The notes below the pieces were generated by a model that was given only the letters and a program-made list of their open reading frames with translations, ran no database searches and was not told where the DNA came from. 64,000 nt of DNA from positions 1-64,000 of the forward strand of contig JBBRMR010000018.1 of the NCBI GenBank assembly GCA_038230735.1, in the 5' to 3' direction. Shown here in pieces: positions 53,109 through 61,963 of the stretch (its first letter is position 1; each line of letters opens with the position of its first letter). The DNA is from Arcicella sp038230735. Lineage in GTDB: Bacteria > Bacteroidota > Bacteroidia > Cytophagales > Spirosomataceae. The position numbers and the translations under genes were made by a program.

Positions 53109-54308
53109 ATGAATATACACGAGTATCAAGGAAAAGACATTTTGAAAAGCTATGGTGTCCGTATTCAAGAAGGCATTGTGGTGGACACGCCCGCATTGGC
53201 AGTGGAAGCTGCCCGTGAATTGACTGCTCGCACGGGAACTGGTTGGCACGTTATCAAAGCACAGATTCACGCAGGTGGTCGGGGTAAAGGTGGGGGGGTC
53301 AAATTGGCTAAAAACTTGGATGAAGTCCGTCAAAAATCGGAGGAGATTTTGGGAATGCAGTTAATCACCCATCAAACTGGTCCAGAAGGAAAGAAAGTTA
53401 GTAAAGTATTAATCGCTGAGGACGTTTATTATCCTGGTGTTTCTGAAGTAAAAGAATATTACGTTTCAATCCTTTTAGACCGAGGAAAGGCTTGTAATGT
53501 AATCATGGCTTCAACGGAAGGCGGAATGGATATTGAAGAGGTCGCAGAACACTCGCCCGAGAAAATCATCAAAGAATGGATTGACCCACGAGTTGGTTTA
53601 CAGGCTTTTCAGGCTCGTAAAGTAGCTTTTGCTTTGGGACTTTCGGGCGATGCTTTAAAGGAAATGGTGAAATTTATCCATGCTCTTTATAAGGCTTATG
53701 TCGAAACTGATTCTTCGATGTTTGAGATTAATCCTGTTTTGAAGACTTCGGACAACAAGATTTTAGCGGTTGATGCCAAAGTAAATTTGGATGATAATGC
53801 TCTTTATCGCCATCCAGATTTTATTCCTTTGCGTGATGTAACGGAAGAAGACCCCTTGGAAGTTGAAGCATCGGCAAATGATTTGAACTACGTAAAACTT
53901 GACGGAAACGTAGGTTGTATGGTAAACGGGGCAGGTTTGGCAATGGCAACGATGGATATTATAAAGTTGTCTGGTGGCGAACCCGCTAATTTCCTTGATG
54001 TTGGGGGTGGAGCAAATGCGAAGACGGTTGAAGCGGGTTTCCGTATTATCTTGAAAGACCCAAATGTGAAAGCAATTTTGATTAATATTTTTGGAGGAAT
54101 CGTTCGCTGCGACCGTGTTGCTACGGGTGTGGTTGAGGCATATAAAGCAATTGGAAATATTCCAGTACCCATTATTGTTCGTTTGCAAGGAACAAATGCT
54201 GCCGAAGGGGCAAAAATCATTGACGAATCTGGTTTGAAAGTATTCTCTGCCGTATTGTTGAAAGATGCCGCAACTAAGGTTGAAGAGGTTTTGAAAGGAA
54301 TGGCTTAG
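53109..54308 (+). CDS. sucC: Succinyl-CoA ligase (ADP-forming) beta subunit
   Basis: 399 residues, normal length. ATP-grasp domain: MNIHEYQGKDILKSYGV, IKAQIHAGGRGKGGGVKLAKN, and MFEINPVLKTSDNKILAVDAKVNLDDNALYRHPD. C-terminal CoA-ligase domain: LDGNVGCMVNGAGLAMATMDIIKLSGGEPANFLDVGGGA and NIFGGIVRCDRVATGVVEA. It makes ATP from succinyl-CoA in the TCA cycle together with SucD, which is not adjacent. A strong terminator follows. Confidence 0.97.
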   Translation: MNIHEYQGKDILKSYGVRIQEGIVVDTPALAVEAARELTARTGTGWHVIKAQIHAGGRGKGGGVKLAKNLDEVRQKSEEILGMQLITHQTGPEGKKVSKVLIAEDVYYPGVSEVKEYYVSILLDRGKACNVIMASTEGGMDIEEVAEHSPEKIIKEWIDPRVGLQAFQARKVAFALGLSGDALKEMVKFIHALYKAYVETDSSMFEINPVLKTSDNKILAVDAKVNLDDNALYRHPDFIPLRDVTEEDPLEVEASANDLNYVKLDGNVGCMVNGAGLAMATMDIIKLSGGEPANFLDVGGGANAKTVEAGFRIILKDPNVKAILINIFGGIVRCDRVATGVVEAYKAIGNIPVPIIVRLQGTNAAEGAKIIDESGLKVFSAVLLKDAATKVEEVLKGMA

Positions 54309-54344
54309 TGATTGGTTATTGATAATTATATTAGACCAATATGT

Positions 54345-54381
54345 AAAAAAAAGCGTAGCAGACCATTTGCTACGCTTTTTT
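54345..54381 (+). terminator. Rho-independent terminator of sucC
   Basis: AAAAAAGCGTAGCA pairs with TGCTACGCTTTTTT around a 7-nt loop, and works on either strand; it lies between the convergent sucC and M48 genes. Confidence 0.92.
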
Positions 54382-54401
54382 GGTTCTTGAAATCAACCTT
54401 T

Positions 54402-54440
54402 AATCAATAATAAATTACCAGTAGCCAATTTCCAATCCCT
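54402..54440. repeat. Heptamer-periodic sequence at the M48 gene 3' end
   Basis: Words ending CCA (ATTACCA, GTAGCCA, ATTTCCA) recur every 7 nt. Oppositely oriented GGTTATT, GATAATT words lie at 54312-54328 on the other side of the sucC terminator. This copy is degenerate. Confidence 0.45.
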
Positions 54441-55290
54441 AATACCGAGTATTACTACCACTTTTATTAGAAGCATTGTAATACTTCATGGCTTCTCCCA
54501 TACGGCTTTTAATATCCGCAATACGGGTTTCATCTGACGGGTGAGTAGATAAGAAAACTGGTTGTTTTCCCCCTTTTGAATTAGCCGCCATTCTTCCCCA
54601 AAAATTAACCGCTTCGTTTGGATTATATCCCGCCATTGACATAAATATTAATCCCAAATGGTCAGCTTCTGATTCTTGATAACGTCCATGAGCCATCATC
54701 CCTAATTGAGCTCCGATGGGGGCAGCTAATCCATATACATTATTCCAAAGATTTTGAGTAGCATTTGGTTTGTCTTTCATGGCAATTTGTAGTCCAACTT
54801 GTCCCGCAACCAAAAGTCCCTGAGCCAACATTCCTTCACTCATGCGTTCAGCACCGTGTTTAGCAATGGCGTGCGAAACCTCATGTCCCATCACAACGGC
54901 AAGTCCCGTTTCGTTTTGAGTTATTGGTAAAATACCCGTATAAACAACCATTTTTCCCCCAGGCATACACCATGCGTTCACCTGCGGACTTTGAATCAAC
55001 TCAGTTTGCCATTGATAACCGTTTAAATATTCGGGCTTCCCCACTGACTCAAAATAAGTTTGAGCCGCTCTGGCAATTTTATCACCCACTCTTTTTACCA
55101 TGGCAGCTTGCTGAGAGTTTGCTGGAACAACTTTACTAGTATCTAAAAATTGTTTATAACTTGTAAACGCCATAGCATTCATTTCTGAATCGGAAACGAG
55201 TAATAATTGATTACGCCCCGACAATGGAACTTTTGCACAAGCCCAAACTAACGTGAGGAGGAATGCTCCATAAAAAATAATTCTTTTCAT
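54439..55290 (-). CDS. M48-family zinc metallopeptidase, lipoprotein
   Basis: 283 residues. A lipoprotein signal (MKRIIFYGAFLLTLVWAC, Cys18) precedes VPLSGRNQLLLVSDSEMNAMAF, then the zinc site HEVSHAIAKHGAER with the third ligand Glu in ESEADHLGLIFMSMAGYNP. The pattern matches BepA/LoiP-like periplasmic proteases that handle outer-membrane proteins, here membrane-anchored. Convergent with sucC. Confidence 0.92.
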   Translation of the reverse strand: MKRIIFYGAFLLTLVWACAKVPLSGRNQLLLVSDSEMNAMAFTSYKQFLDTSKVVPANSQQAAMVKRVGDKIARAAQTYFESVGKPEYLNGYQWQTELIQSPQVNAWCMPGGKMVVYTGILPITQNETGLAVVMGHEVSHAIAKHGAERMSEGMLAQGLLVAGQVGLQIAMKDKPNATQNLWNNVYGLAAPIGAQLGMMAHGRYQESEADHLGLIFMSMAGYNPNEAVNFWGRMAANSKGGKQPVFLSTHPSDETRIADIKSRMGEAMKYYNASNKSGSNTRY

Positions 55291-55533
55291 TTTATTTTTG
55301 ATTGATATATTGATTATTAAATAGTTTAAAAAAATCGTACCACTGCAAAATCAACGATATAATTTCCTTTGAGACGTAAAAATCACAAAAAGGTTCTATA
55401 TTTCTTCGATTTCACGGTATTTTTGTTAAAATATTTCCCAAATGAATATTTAATTAGTAATTGTTCATAATTTTAGGGTAGAATATAGAACAGCATAGAA
55501 CACTTGCGTATTCTCCTTACAAAACGAAAAAAT

Positions 55534-56145
55534 ATGAAAATCTTGTGTATTGGACGAAATTATGCTGACCATATTGCGGAATTAAATAACGAAAGACCCG
55601 CTGAACCCGTTCTTTTTCTAAAACCTGATTCGGCAATTTTGAGAAATAATGACCCATTTTATCTGCCCGATTTTTCAAATGATATTCATCATGAAGTGGA
55701 AATAGTCCTGAAAATCAGCAAGATAGGTAAAAATGTTGAAGCTAAATTTGCCCATAAATATTACGATGAAATTGGGATTGGGATTGATTTCACGGCAAGG
55801 GATTTACAAGCAAAACTGAAAGAAAAAGGATTGCCTTGGGAAAAAGCAAAAGCATTTGACGGTTCAGCTCCTATCTCTGATTTTATTAATAAAAAAGAAT
55901 TGGATAATTTAAAAAATCTTAAATTTAGTTTAAAAGTTAACGGCGAAATTCGTCAAACAGGCAACACAGCTATGATGCTTTGGAATTTTGATGAAATAAT
56001 TGCTGAGATGTCCAGATATTTTACCCTAAAAACTGGTGATTTAATCTTCACGGGGACTCCTGCGGGAGTTGGGAAGGTCAATATTGGAGATAATTTAGTG
56101 GCATCAATTGGTGATAGTGAAATGCTTAATTTTCACATAAAGTAA
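55534..56145 (+). CDS. Fumarylacetoacetate hydrolase-fold protein
   Basis: 203 residues from ATG 55534 (MKILCIGRNYADH); an in-frame TTG ten codons earlier is less likely. HEVEIVLKISKIGKNVEA supplies the metal-binding H-x-E-x-E region; GIGIDFTARDLQAKLKEKGLPWEKAKAFDGSAPI and GDLIFTGTPAGVG are family signatures. Members act as acylpyruvases, oxaloacetate decarboxylases or tautomerases on small dicarbonyl acids; which one is not decidable here. An 8-bp gap separates it from a broken aspartic protease gene, suggesting a former operon. Confidence 0.9.
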   Translation: MKILCIGRNYADHIAELNNERPAEPVLFLKPDSAILRNNDPFYLPDFSNDIHHEVEIVLKISKIGKNVEAKFAHKYYDEIGIGIDFTARDLQAKLKEKGLPWEKAKAFDGSAPISDFINKKELDNLKNLKFSLKVNGEIRQTGNTAMMLWNFDEIIAEMSRYFTLKTGDLIFTGTPAGVGKVNIGDNLVASIGDSEMLNFHIK

Positions 56146-56153
56146 TTAAAATC

Positions 56154-56615
56154 ATGGGCTTAGTTTATGCTGAAATAGAATTAATCAATGCCGAAGATAT
56201 TGCTTTGGCAAGAAGACACTTTATCGGCGAGGAAGAAATCAAACGAATGTGAGTTACTTCTTTGGTTGATACGGGTTCTTATACGCTTTGTATTAATGAA
56301 CCAATTCAAGAACAGTTGCAATTTCCGATTGTTGAAAAACGAAAAGGGCAAATGGCGGATGGTACAATCCAAGAATTCGATGTGGTTACGGGCGTTGAAT
56401 TAAAGTTTAAGAATAGAAGAACAAGTTGCAGTGCAATGGTTTTGCCAGGTGATAGCGAAGTTTTGCTGGGGGCAATTCCATTAGAAGATATGGACGTACT
56501 TATACAGTGAAACGTCGCACCGCCTCTCCGTCAAGAATTAATCGTAAATCCTGAACACCCTTATTTTGCACAAATGAAATTGAAAGGTGTTAGAAAGATT
56601 AAAAATCAAAAATAA
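56154..56615 (+). pseudogene. Clan AA aspartic protease, interrupted by two in-frame TGA codons
   Basis: One continuous frame from ATG 56154 to TAA 56613-56615 encodes a retropepsin-like protein: MGLVYAEIELINAEDIALARR, LVDTGSYTLCINE (catalytic D-T-G), KRKGQMADGTIQEFDVV, FKNRRTSCSAMVLPGDSEVLLGAIPLEDMDV and RQELIVNPEHPYFAQMKLKG, the standard order of this small bacterial family. TGA stops lie at 56250-56252 (codon 33) and 56508-56510. The second falls in a short segment (QxNVAPP) that looks like a small insertion relative to the family pattern DVxIxPxRQELIVNP. The catalytic motif lies after the first stop, so no active product is expected from 56154. Confidence 0.85.
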
Positions 56616-56619
56616 ATCA

Positions 56620-58644
56620 TTGAAAAAAATATTAATATTCGTTCTTGTAAGTCTTTTAATACAAACCATTCAAGGTCAAAAAACGCAATTATCTTATCCG
56701 AAAGGCTATTTCTTGTTTCCTATCAATCCCAATCAACAAAATTATTTGGCGGGTGGAATGGGAGATTTAAGAGCTGACCATTTTCATGCTGGAATAGATA
56801 TAAAAACTCAAGGGCGTGAAGGCTTACCAGTTTATGCCACGGGTGATGGTTATATTTCGGAGGTGCGTGTGCAAACCAGTGGGTACGGAAACGTAATTTT
56901 TATTACGCATCCCAACGGTTTTGTTTCAGTTTATGGACATTTAAAAGAATTTGCCGAACCTTTGGCGAGTTATGTACGCAAGAGACGACTTGAAAATCAG
57001 ACTTTTGAGATTAAGGTCCTCTTGAATCCTTCACAATTTAAGGTAGCGAGAGGGCAAGTAATTGGGCTTTCGGGTAATACGGGTGGTTCGGGTGGACCTC
57101 ATTTGCATTTTGAGATTCGAGATACCAGAAATAATATTTTAAACCCGTTAAACTTTGGTTTCTCCGAGATAAAAGATAACCTCCCTCCTATCTTTAAACA
57201 ACTAATTATCAAGGCTTTAACAATTGATTCACGAGTAAATGGAGAGTTTGGGGAAAAGTTATTTTATCCAACAAAACAAGCAAACGGAACTTATTTATTA
57301 AATACAAATATAACAGCTATTGGTGAAATTGGTTTGGAATTATTAGCGGTTGATAAGATGAATGGTACGAATAATTCCAATGGTTTGACTTGCGTGGAGA
57401 TGTTTGTAGATGGAGAAGAGTATTATTATTCACACCTTGAAAGTTTTCCGAATTCAGTTTCGCATGATATTAATGTACATAATGATTACGCCATTGAACG
57501 TACACAAGGGAATCGAATTCAGAAACTTTTTCAAGATGATGGAAATACTGAATTGCCTATTTATAAATCATCAGTTTCAAAAGGAAAGCTAACTATTAAT
57601 GATGGTAGAACGCATCAAATCACCATTAAAATTTGGGATGCCTATGACAATGGAAGTGTCCTGAATCTTACAGTGAAAGGTGAAAGAAGTACACCCTCTA
57701 TTTCTGTAAATCCTAATTTATTACCTGTGATAATCATTACAGAAAATGAAGAAAATACTTTAACTATAAAAGCCCGTAACTTAAAGACCATAAATTCATT
57801 AGCAAATTTAAAATTTAGAAATTCAACTATTGATTTAGCCATTAATTACGTCAAGAATAACGAAGCCATTTATTTGTGGGATTTGAGAAAAGGATTGCCA
57901 GATTCTGTAACCATTGATGGATTGACAAAGCCTTTATTTTTACGAAAGATGCTCATTCCGAACCAAGAAGATTCGTGGAGTTCGGATAAATTATCGGTAA
58001 CTTTTGAATCAAATTCTTTGTATGATACCCTTTATTTACAGACCAATTTTTTAGGTAATTTATTACAAATTGGGCAAAATACAATTCCACTCAGAAATGA
58101 ATTTTCGGTAAGTTATAACCCTGATTTTCAAGTAGTTCTGCCCGATAAGACTTCGGTTTATTACGTTAATAGAAATCAAAAGTCATTCCAAAAGACCATT
58201 TGGGAAAATAACAAAGCAAGTTTTAAAACCTCACGTTTAGGAAATTTTGAAGTTTTGATTGATACTATTCCGCCTACGGCAAGTATTGTACGCAAAAAGC
58301 CTGATGATTTTATGGTCAGGATTGGGGATAAACTTTCAGGCATAAAAAGTTTTAAAGCCTCTGTCAATAATGAATTTGTGCTGACAGATTATGACTACAA
58401 GCGTTCGTTATTGTGGTCAGTAAAAAGCGATTCTTCTCAACAATTTATTGGTAAATTAAAAGTAGAATTAGAGGATAATCAAGGAAATAAGAGTGCTTTT
58501 GAAACAATGATTGATAGTATTTCGGTAACGATAAAACCCATAAAAATAGTACAACAAAAATCTAAAAATAAAGCCCATGAAACTAAAAATAGGCGACAAA
58601 GCTCCGCAATTCGAGCAAAAAGACCAAAACGGAAACATCGTTAA
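56620..58644 (+). CDS. M23-family (LytM) peptidase-domain exported protein
   Basis: About 674 residues from TTG 56620; an earlier in-frame GTG at 56587 would start inside the aspartic protease remnant. A signal peptide (KKILIFVLVSLLIQTIQG) precedes the M23 domain: DHFHAGIDIKTQGREG (zinc His and Asp), ATGDGYISEVRVQTSGYGNVIFITHPNGFVSVYGHL, and GGPHLHFEIRD. The long C-terminal part (~190-640) is beta-rich and of unknown function, ending in a basic tail (ENKAHETKNRRQSS...). It probably cleaves or controls cell-wall crosslinks in the periplasm. The 3' end overlaps bcp by 68 bases. Confidence 0.87.
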   Translation: MKKILIFVLVSLLIQTIQGQKTQLSYPKGYFLFPINPNQQNYLAGGMGDLRADHFHAGIDIKTQGREGLPVYATGDGYISEVRVQTSGYGNVIFITHPNGFVSVYGHLKEFAEPLASYVRKRRLENQTFEIKVLLNPSQFKVARGQVIGLSGNTGGSGGPHLHFEIRDTRNNILNPLNFGFSEIKDNLPPIFKQLIIKALTIDSRVNGEFGEKLFYPTKQANGTYLLNTNITAIGEIGLELLAVDKMNGTNNSNGLTCVEMFVDGEEYYYSHLESFPNSVSHDINVHNDYAIERTQGNRIQKLFQDDGNTELPIYKSSVSKGKLTINDGRTHQITIKIWDAYDNGSVLNLTVKGERSTPSISVNPNLLPVIIITENEENTLTIKARNLKTINSLANLKFRNSTIDLAINYVKNNEAIYLWDLRKGLPDSVTIDGLTKPLFLRKMLIPNQEDSWSSDKLSVTFESNSLYDTLYLQTNFLGNLLQIGQNTIPLRNEFSVSYNPDFQVVLPDKTSVYYVNRNQKSFQKTIWENNKASFKTSRLGNFEVLIDTIPPTASIVRKKPDDFMVRIGDKLSGIKSFKASVNNEFVLTDYDYKRSLLWSVKSDSSQQFIGKLKVELEDNQGNKSAFETMIDSISVTIKPIKIVQQKSKNKAHETKNRRQSSAIRAKRPKRKHR

Positions 58645-59026
58645 ATTGTCTGATTTTGTGGGTAAAAAGGTGGTATTATACTTCTATCCAAAAGATGATA
58701 CGCCAGGTTGTACGGCTCAGGCGTGTAACTTGAACGAAAATCTGCCCGCCATGAATGCCAAAGGTTTTGAAATTATTGGTGTAAGCGTTGATGGAGAAAA
58801 AGCCCATCAAAAATTCATTAAAAAGTACGATTTGCAATTCACATTACTTTCAGATGAAGACCATCAAGTGGTTGAATCTTACGGGGTTTGGGTTGAAAAA
58901 TCAATGTATGGCAAAACCTACATGGGGACGGCTCGGACTACTTTTATTATTGATGAACAAGGTATTATTTCAGATATTATTAGCAAGGTTGATACAAAAA
59001 ACCATACTGGACAGATATTGAGTTAA
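58577..59026 (+). CDS. bcp: Thioredoxin-dependent thiol peroxidase (Bcp/PrxQ)
   Basis: 149 residues, normal length for the atypical 2-Cys peroxiredoxin that reduces hydroperoxides with thioredoxin electrons. LKIGDKAPQFEQKDQNGNIVKLSDF leads to FYPKDDTPGCTAQACNLNE with peroxidatic Cys45 and resolving Cys50. DEDHQVVESYGVW and ARTTFIIDEQGII complete it. It starts 68 bases inside the M23 gene in another frame. Transketolase N-terminal half follows 35 bp later. Confidence 0.94.
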   Translation: MKLKIGDKAPQFEQKDQNGNIVKLSDFVGKKVVLYFYPKDDTPGCTAQACNLNENLPAMNAKGFEIIGVSVDGEKAHQKFIKKYDLQFTLLSDEDHQVVESYGVWVEKSMYGKTYMGTARTTFIIDEQGIISDIISKVDTKNHTGQILS

Positions 59027-59061
59027 ATTTGCAAAAGATTCTCAAAAATTAACTATAAATA

Positions 59062-59919
59062 ATGCAAATCGCTGAATTACAAAGCGTTGCGTCGCAAGTG
59101 AGACGTGACATTCTTCGACAAGTACACGCTTGTCAGTCGGGACACCCTGGTGGGTCGTTGGGTTGTACTGATTTATTGGTCGGTCTATATTTCGATCAAA
59201 TGACCTTAAAATCTAATGCAGATGGTACAAAACCATTTGATATGAATGCCAAGGACGAAGACCTTTTCTTCCTGTCAAACGGACACATTTCCCCCGTATT
59301 TTATTCGGTTTTGGCTCGTTCTGGTTACTTTCCAGCGGCTGAATTGGCAACATTTCGTAAATTAGGTTCTCGTTTGCAGGGACACCCGACTACGCACGAA
59401 CATCTTCCAGGCATTCGCATTGCCTCAGGTTCTTTGGGACAAGGAATGTCAGTAGCTATTGGAGCAGCACAAGCCAAAAAATTGAACGGAGATAATTCTA
59501 TGGTTTTTGTCTTGATGGGCGATGGCGAGCAGAACGAAGGTCAAGTCTGGGAAGCTGCCATGTATGCACCGCATCACAAAGTTGATAATTTGGTAGCCAT
59601 CATTGATTTTAACGGTCAGCAGATTGATGGACCAACGGATAAAGTAATGAATAACCGTGATTTGGCGGCAAAATATCATGCTTTCGGGTGGAACATTATG
59701 AGAATGAACGGAAATGACATGAATGATGTGGTAAAAGTTTTGGCAGAAGCACGTGATTTTGCAGGAAACGGACAACCAACCATGATTTTGATGACCACTG
59801 ACATGGGGGCTGGCGTAGATTTCATGATGGGGTCACACAAATGGCACGGTGTTGCTCCGAATGATGACCAATTGGCAGCAGCTTTAGCACAATTACCTGA
59901 GACTTTGGGGGATTATTGA
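59062..59919 (+). CDS. Transketolase, N-terminal (TPP-binding) subunit
   Basis: 285 residues. SGHPGGSLGCTDLLVGLYF, FLSNGHISPVFYSVLARSG, GSLGQGMSVAIGAAQAKKL and the thiamine-diphosphate motif GDGEQNEGQVWEAAMYA ... IIDFNGQQIDG identify the first half of a split transketolase, which moves two-carbon units in the pentose phosphate pathway. The matching C-terminal half lies at 61964-62920. In related genomes the two halves are normally close together; here ~2 kb of broken accessory genes lies between them. The domain boundary is clean, so function is likely retained. Confidence 0.95.
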   Translation: MQIAELQSVASQVRRDILRQVHACQSGHPGGSLGCTDLLVGLYFDQMTLKSNADGTKPFDMNAKDEDLFFLSNGHISPVFYSVLARSGYFPAAELATFRKLGSRLQGHPTTHEHLPGIRIASGSLGQGMSVAIGAAQAKKLNGDNSMVFVLMGDGEQNEGQVWEAAMYAPHHKVDNLVAIIDFNGQQIDGPTDKVMNNRDLAAKYHAFGWNIMRMNGNDMNDVVKVLAEARDFAGNGQPTMILMTTDMGAGVDFMMGSHKWHGVAPNDDQLAAALAQLPETLGDY

Positions 59920-59966
59920 AAAAGTTATGAATTTTGGGTTAAGAATTATAAGACACCACATTTATC

Positions 59967-60362
59967 ATGCATCCTTCTATTAGGAAATTCAGTACAAGTA
60001 TTATCGTAAATAAATCATACAATTTTGCTGTTCGGATGATCAATCTTTACAAATATCTATCCGAAACAAAAAGAGAATTAATTATCTCAAAGTAAATGTT
60101 ACGTTCTGGAACATCAATTGGAGCAAATGTCAGAGAATCTCAGAATGCAGAATCAGATGCAGATTTTATTCATAAACTTGGAATTGCACAGAAAGAATGT
60201 GATGAAACATTGTATTGGCTTGAATTACTTTACGAAACTAATTATTTGAGTGATAAGGAATTAGATTCGATTCATTTAGACTGTGAAGAAATCCTAAAAA
60301 TTATAAAAAGCATAATTTTGACTAAAAAACAAGCCAGAGTGCCCAAGGCTCATAACTCATAA
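59967..60362 (+). pseudogene. Four-helix-bundle (23S rRNA IVP-type) protein with an in-frame TAA
   Basis: From ATG 59967, the frame reads MHPSIRKFSTSII ... MINLYKYLSETKRELIISK, stops at TAA 60093-60095 (codon 43), then continues in the same frame MLRSGTSIGANVRESQNAES ... GIAQKECDETLYWLELLYETNYL. Family members read SKQxLRSGTSIGANVRE here, so a single CAA to TAA change restores a ~131-residue protein. The last residues (VPKAHNS) are encoded by a CTCATAA repeat. These small proteins are widespread in Bacteroidota and, as IVPs, in rRNA intervening sequences; their function is unclear. An internal ATG at 60096 could restart translation. Confidence 0.88.
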
Positions 60363-60376
60363 TTAAAAACTCATAA
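60349..60376. repeat. CTCATAA heptamer units
   Basis: CTCATAA, CTCATAA, TTAAAAA, CTCATAA in 7-nt register, overlapping the 3' end of the four-helix-bundle gene and preceding the ATPase gene by 12 bp. Confidence 0.75.
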
Positions 60377-60388
60377 TTATTTATCCTT

Positions 60389-61393
60389 TTGAAAATCAAG
60401 AAATTACATATCAAAAACTTTAAATCAATTGCTGATTTAGAAATTATTGAACCCAATCCCTTCACGGTCTTTGTTGGACCAAATGGGTCTGGGAAAAGTA
60501 ATATTTTTGAGGCTTTGGAGTTTATGAATTTGTGTATAAAACAATTCAGAAAAGACATTGATGGACTGTTTGGTGGAGAAGATAGCTTCCTCTTTCATAA
60601 TGCAATTAGTTATACAAATATTTCTATTGACGGAGATAATAATGAATCTGTTCATACGGTTATGATGAGAAATGACAAAGAGTATTATTATGACCATATT
60701 GTATTAAGAAATCGCTTGACAGATAGTGAGGAACAAATAAAAGAAATTAGCAATTAATCCTTCAATCCTCAATTTCCTAATAATTTTTTAAGGTTTTTCA
60801 TAAATTCAGCTAAGGGCAATAAAATTAATTTTCAAGATGATAATAAATTGACTTTTACTTCGGATAATCTTGAAAAAGTTTTAAAACGAATTCTAAAAGA
60901 AGAGTTAAAAAAAGAAGAGATTATCGAATGGCTCAGTTTATTCATCCCAGAATTTGAGGACGTTTTTGTAGAATCTTCTGAATTAAGTAGAACTGATACA
61001 TTAATTATTAAGGAAAAACATTCTGAAAAGTATTTTACAAAAGACCTTATTTCAGACGGAACATACAATATCCTCGCAATTTTAACAGCTATTTTTCAAT
61101 CTGATGAACCACAATTTCTTTGCATAGAAGAAGTTGAAAACGGACTTAATCCAAAAGTAGTTAGAGAATTAGTACATTTTTTCAGAAATGCTTGTGAGGA
61201 AAAAGGTCATTACATTTGGCTAAATACCCACTCTCAAACCTTATTAGCTGAATTAAAAGAAGAAGAGTTGATAATAGTAGATAAGAAAGAAGGTGCAACA
61301 CAAATTAAGCAATTCAAAACAGGTGATTTCTTCGGTTTAATAGCCGATGAAGCACTTTTGACTAATGTCCTCGGAGGTGGAATTCCGTGGTAA
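60389..61393 (+). pseudogene. AAA/SMC-type ATPase (RecF/OLD-like) with one in-frame TAA
   Basis: From TTG 60389 the frame encodes KIKKLHIKNFKSIADLEI, Walker A GPNGSGKSN (30-38), then meets a TAA at 60755-60757 (codon 123). Beyond the stop the same frame stays open to 61393 with LISDGTYNILAIL (signature-like), Walker B FLCIEEVENGL (~244-253) and LNTHSQTLL. Total ~334 residues, the usual size for the COG4637-like/AAA_21 ATPases found in anti-phage modules. It overlaps the following TOPRIM-like gene by 7 bases, so the two formed an operon. The Walker A and B parts cannot now be made as one chain. Truncated products remain possible. Confidence 0.85.
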
Positions 61394-61949
61394 AAATTGG
61401 TTTTATTTGTGAAGGTGATACTGACAAAATGGTTTTAGAATCTTCTGATTTTCAAGCTATTTTAAAGAACCTTAATTTGGAATGTGTGAGAGTTGAAGAT
61501 GCTGGTGGTTGCGGAAATTTATTACCCCAACACATAGAAAAATTCCGAAACTCGCTTCAAGAATTTGGTGCATCGAAAATTATTATTTTAACTGATTTAG
61601 ATGAAAATGCTTGTATCACCTTTACCAAAGAAAGATTAAAAGCATTAGCGGATGAGATAGTTATTATTACAGTAAAAACCTTAGAATCTTGGTTTTTGGC
61701 TGACAGTCAAGTAATAAGTCAATTAATCGGTAAAGATTTCAACTTTGAGTTTCCCGAAAATGAGAATAACCCTTTTGAAACAATTAAACGTATTTTTCAA
61801 AAGGAAACAGCAAGAGGTGTTGGTACAAAAGTATTCTGACAAGAAGATTTCTTAAATACGGCTTCTCCATCCAAAATGCCGCAAACCACCCAAATTGCCC
61901 AAGTGCAAAATATTTTTTAACCAAATTACAAACAATCGTAAATAACTGA
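61387..61949 (+). pseudogene. TOPRIM-like nuclease partner, frameshifted near the 3' end
   Basis: GTG start at 61387, overlapping the ATPase stop. VKIGFICEGDTDKMVL carries the E-G of TOPRIM folds (Glu9), and IIILTDLDENA the D-x-D (Asp70, Asp72). After GVGTKVF the frame stops at TGA 61837-61839. The adjacent frame continues RRFLKYGFSIQNAANHPNCP then AKYFLTKL to a stop at 61947-61949, matching the family's usual C-terminal end. Loss of one base near 61836 explains this. Such ATPase-TOPRIM pairs occur in defence systems (for example OLD/Gabija/PARIS-type logic). The exact family is not certain. Confidence 0.78.
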
Positions 61950-61963
61950 TATTTTAATAATTA

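Noticed and set aside
56250..56510. Selenocysteine at the two TGA codons
   Set aside because: No selenocysteine-type hairpin is evident after either TGA, the family has no selenoprotein members that I know of, and the second TGA lies in an apparent insertion.
8366..60757. Reassignment of TAA to glutamine
   Set aside because: Intact core genes such as groEL and purC end at TAA, and their lengths match their families, so TAA is a normal stop. The interrupted genes are better explained by mutation.
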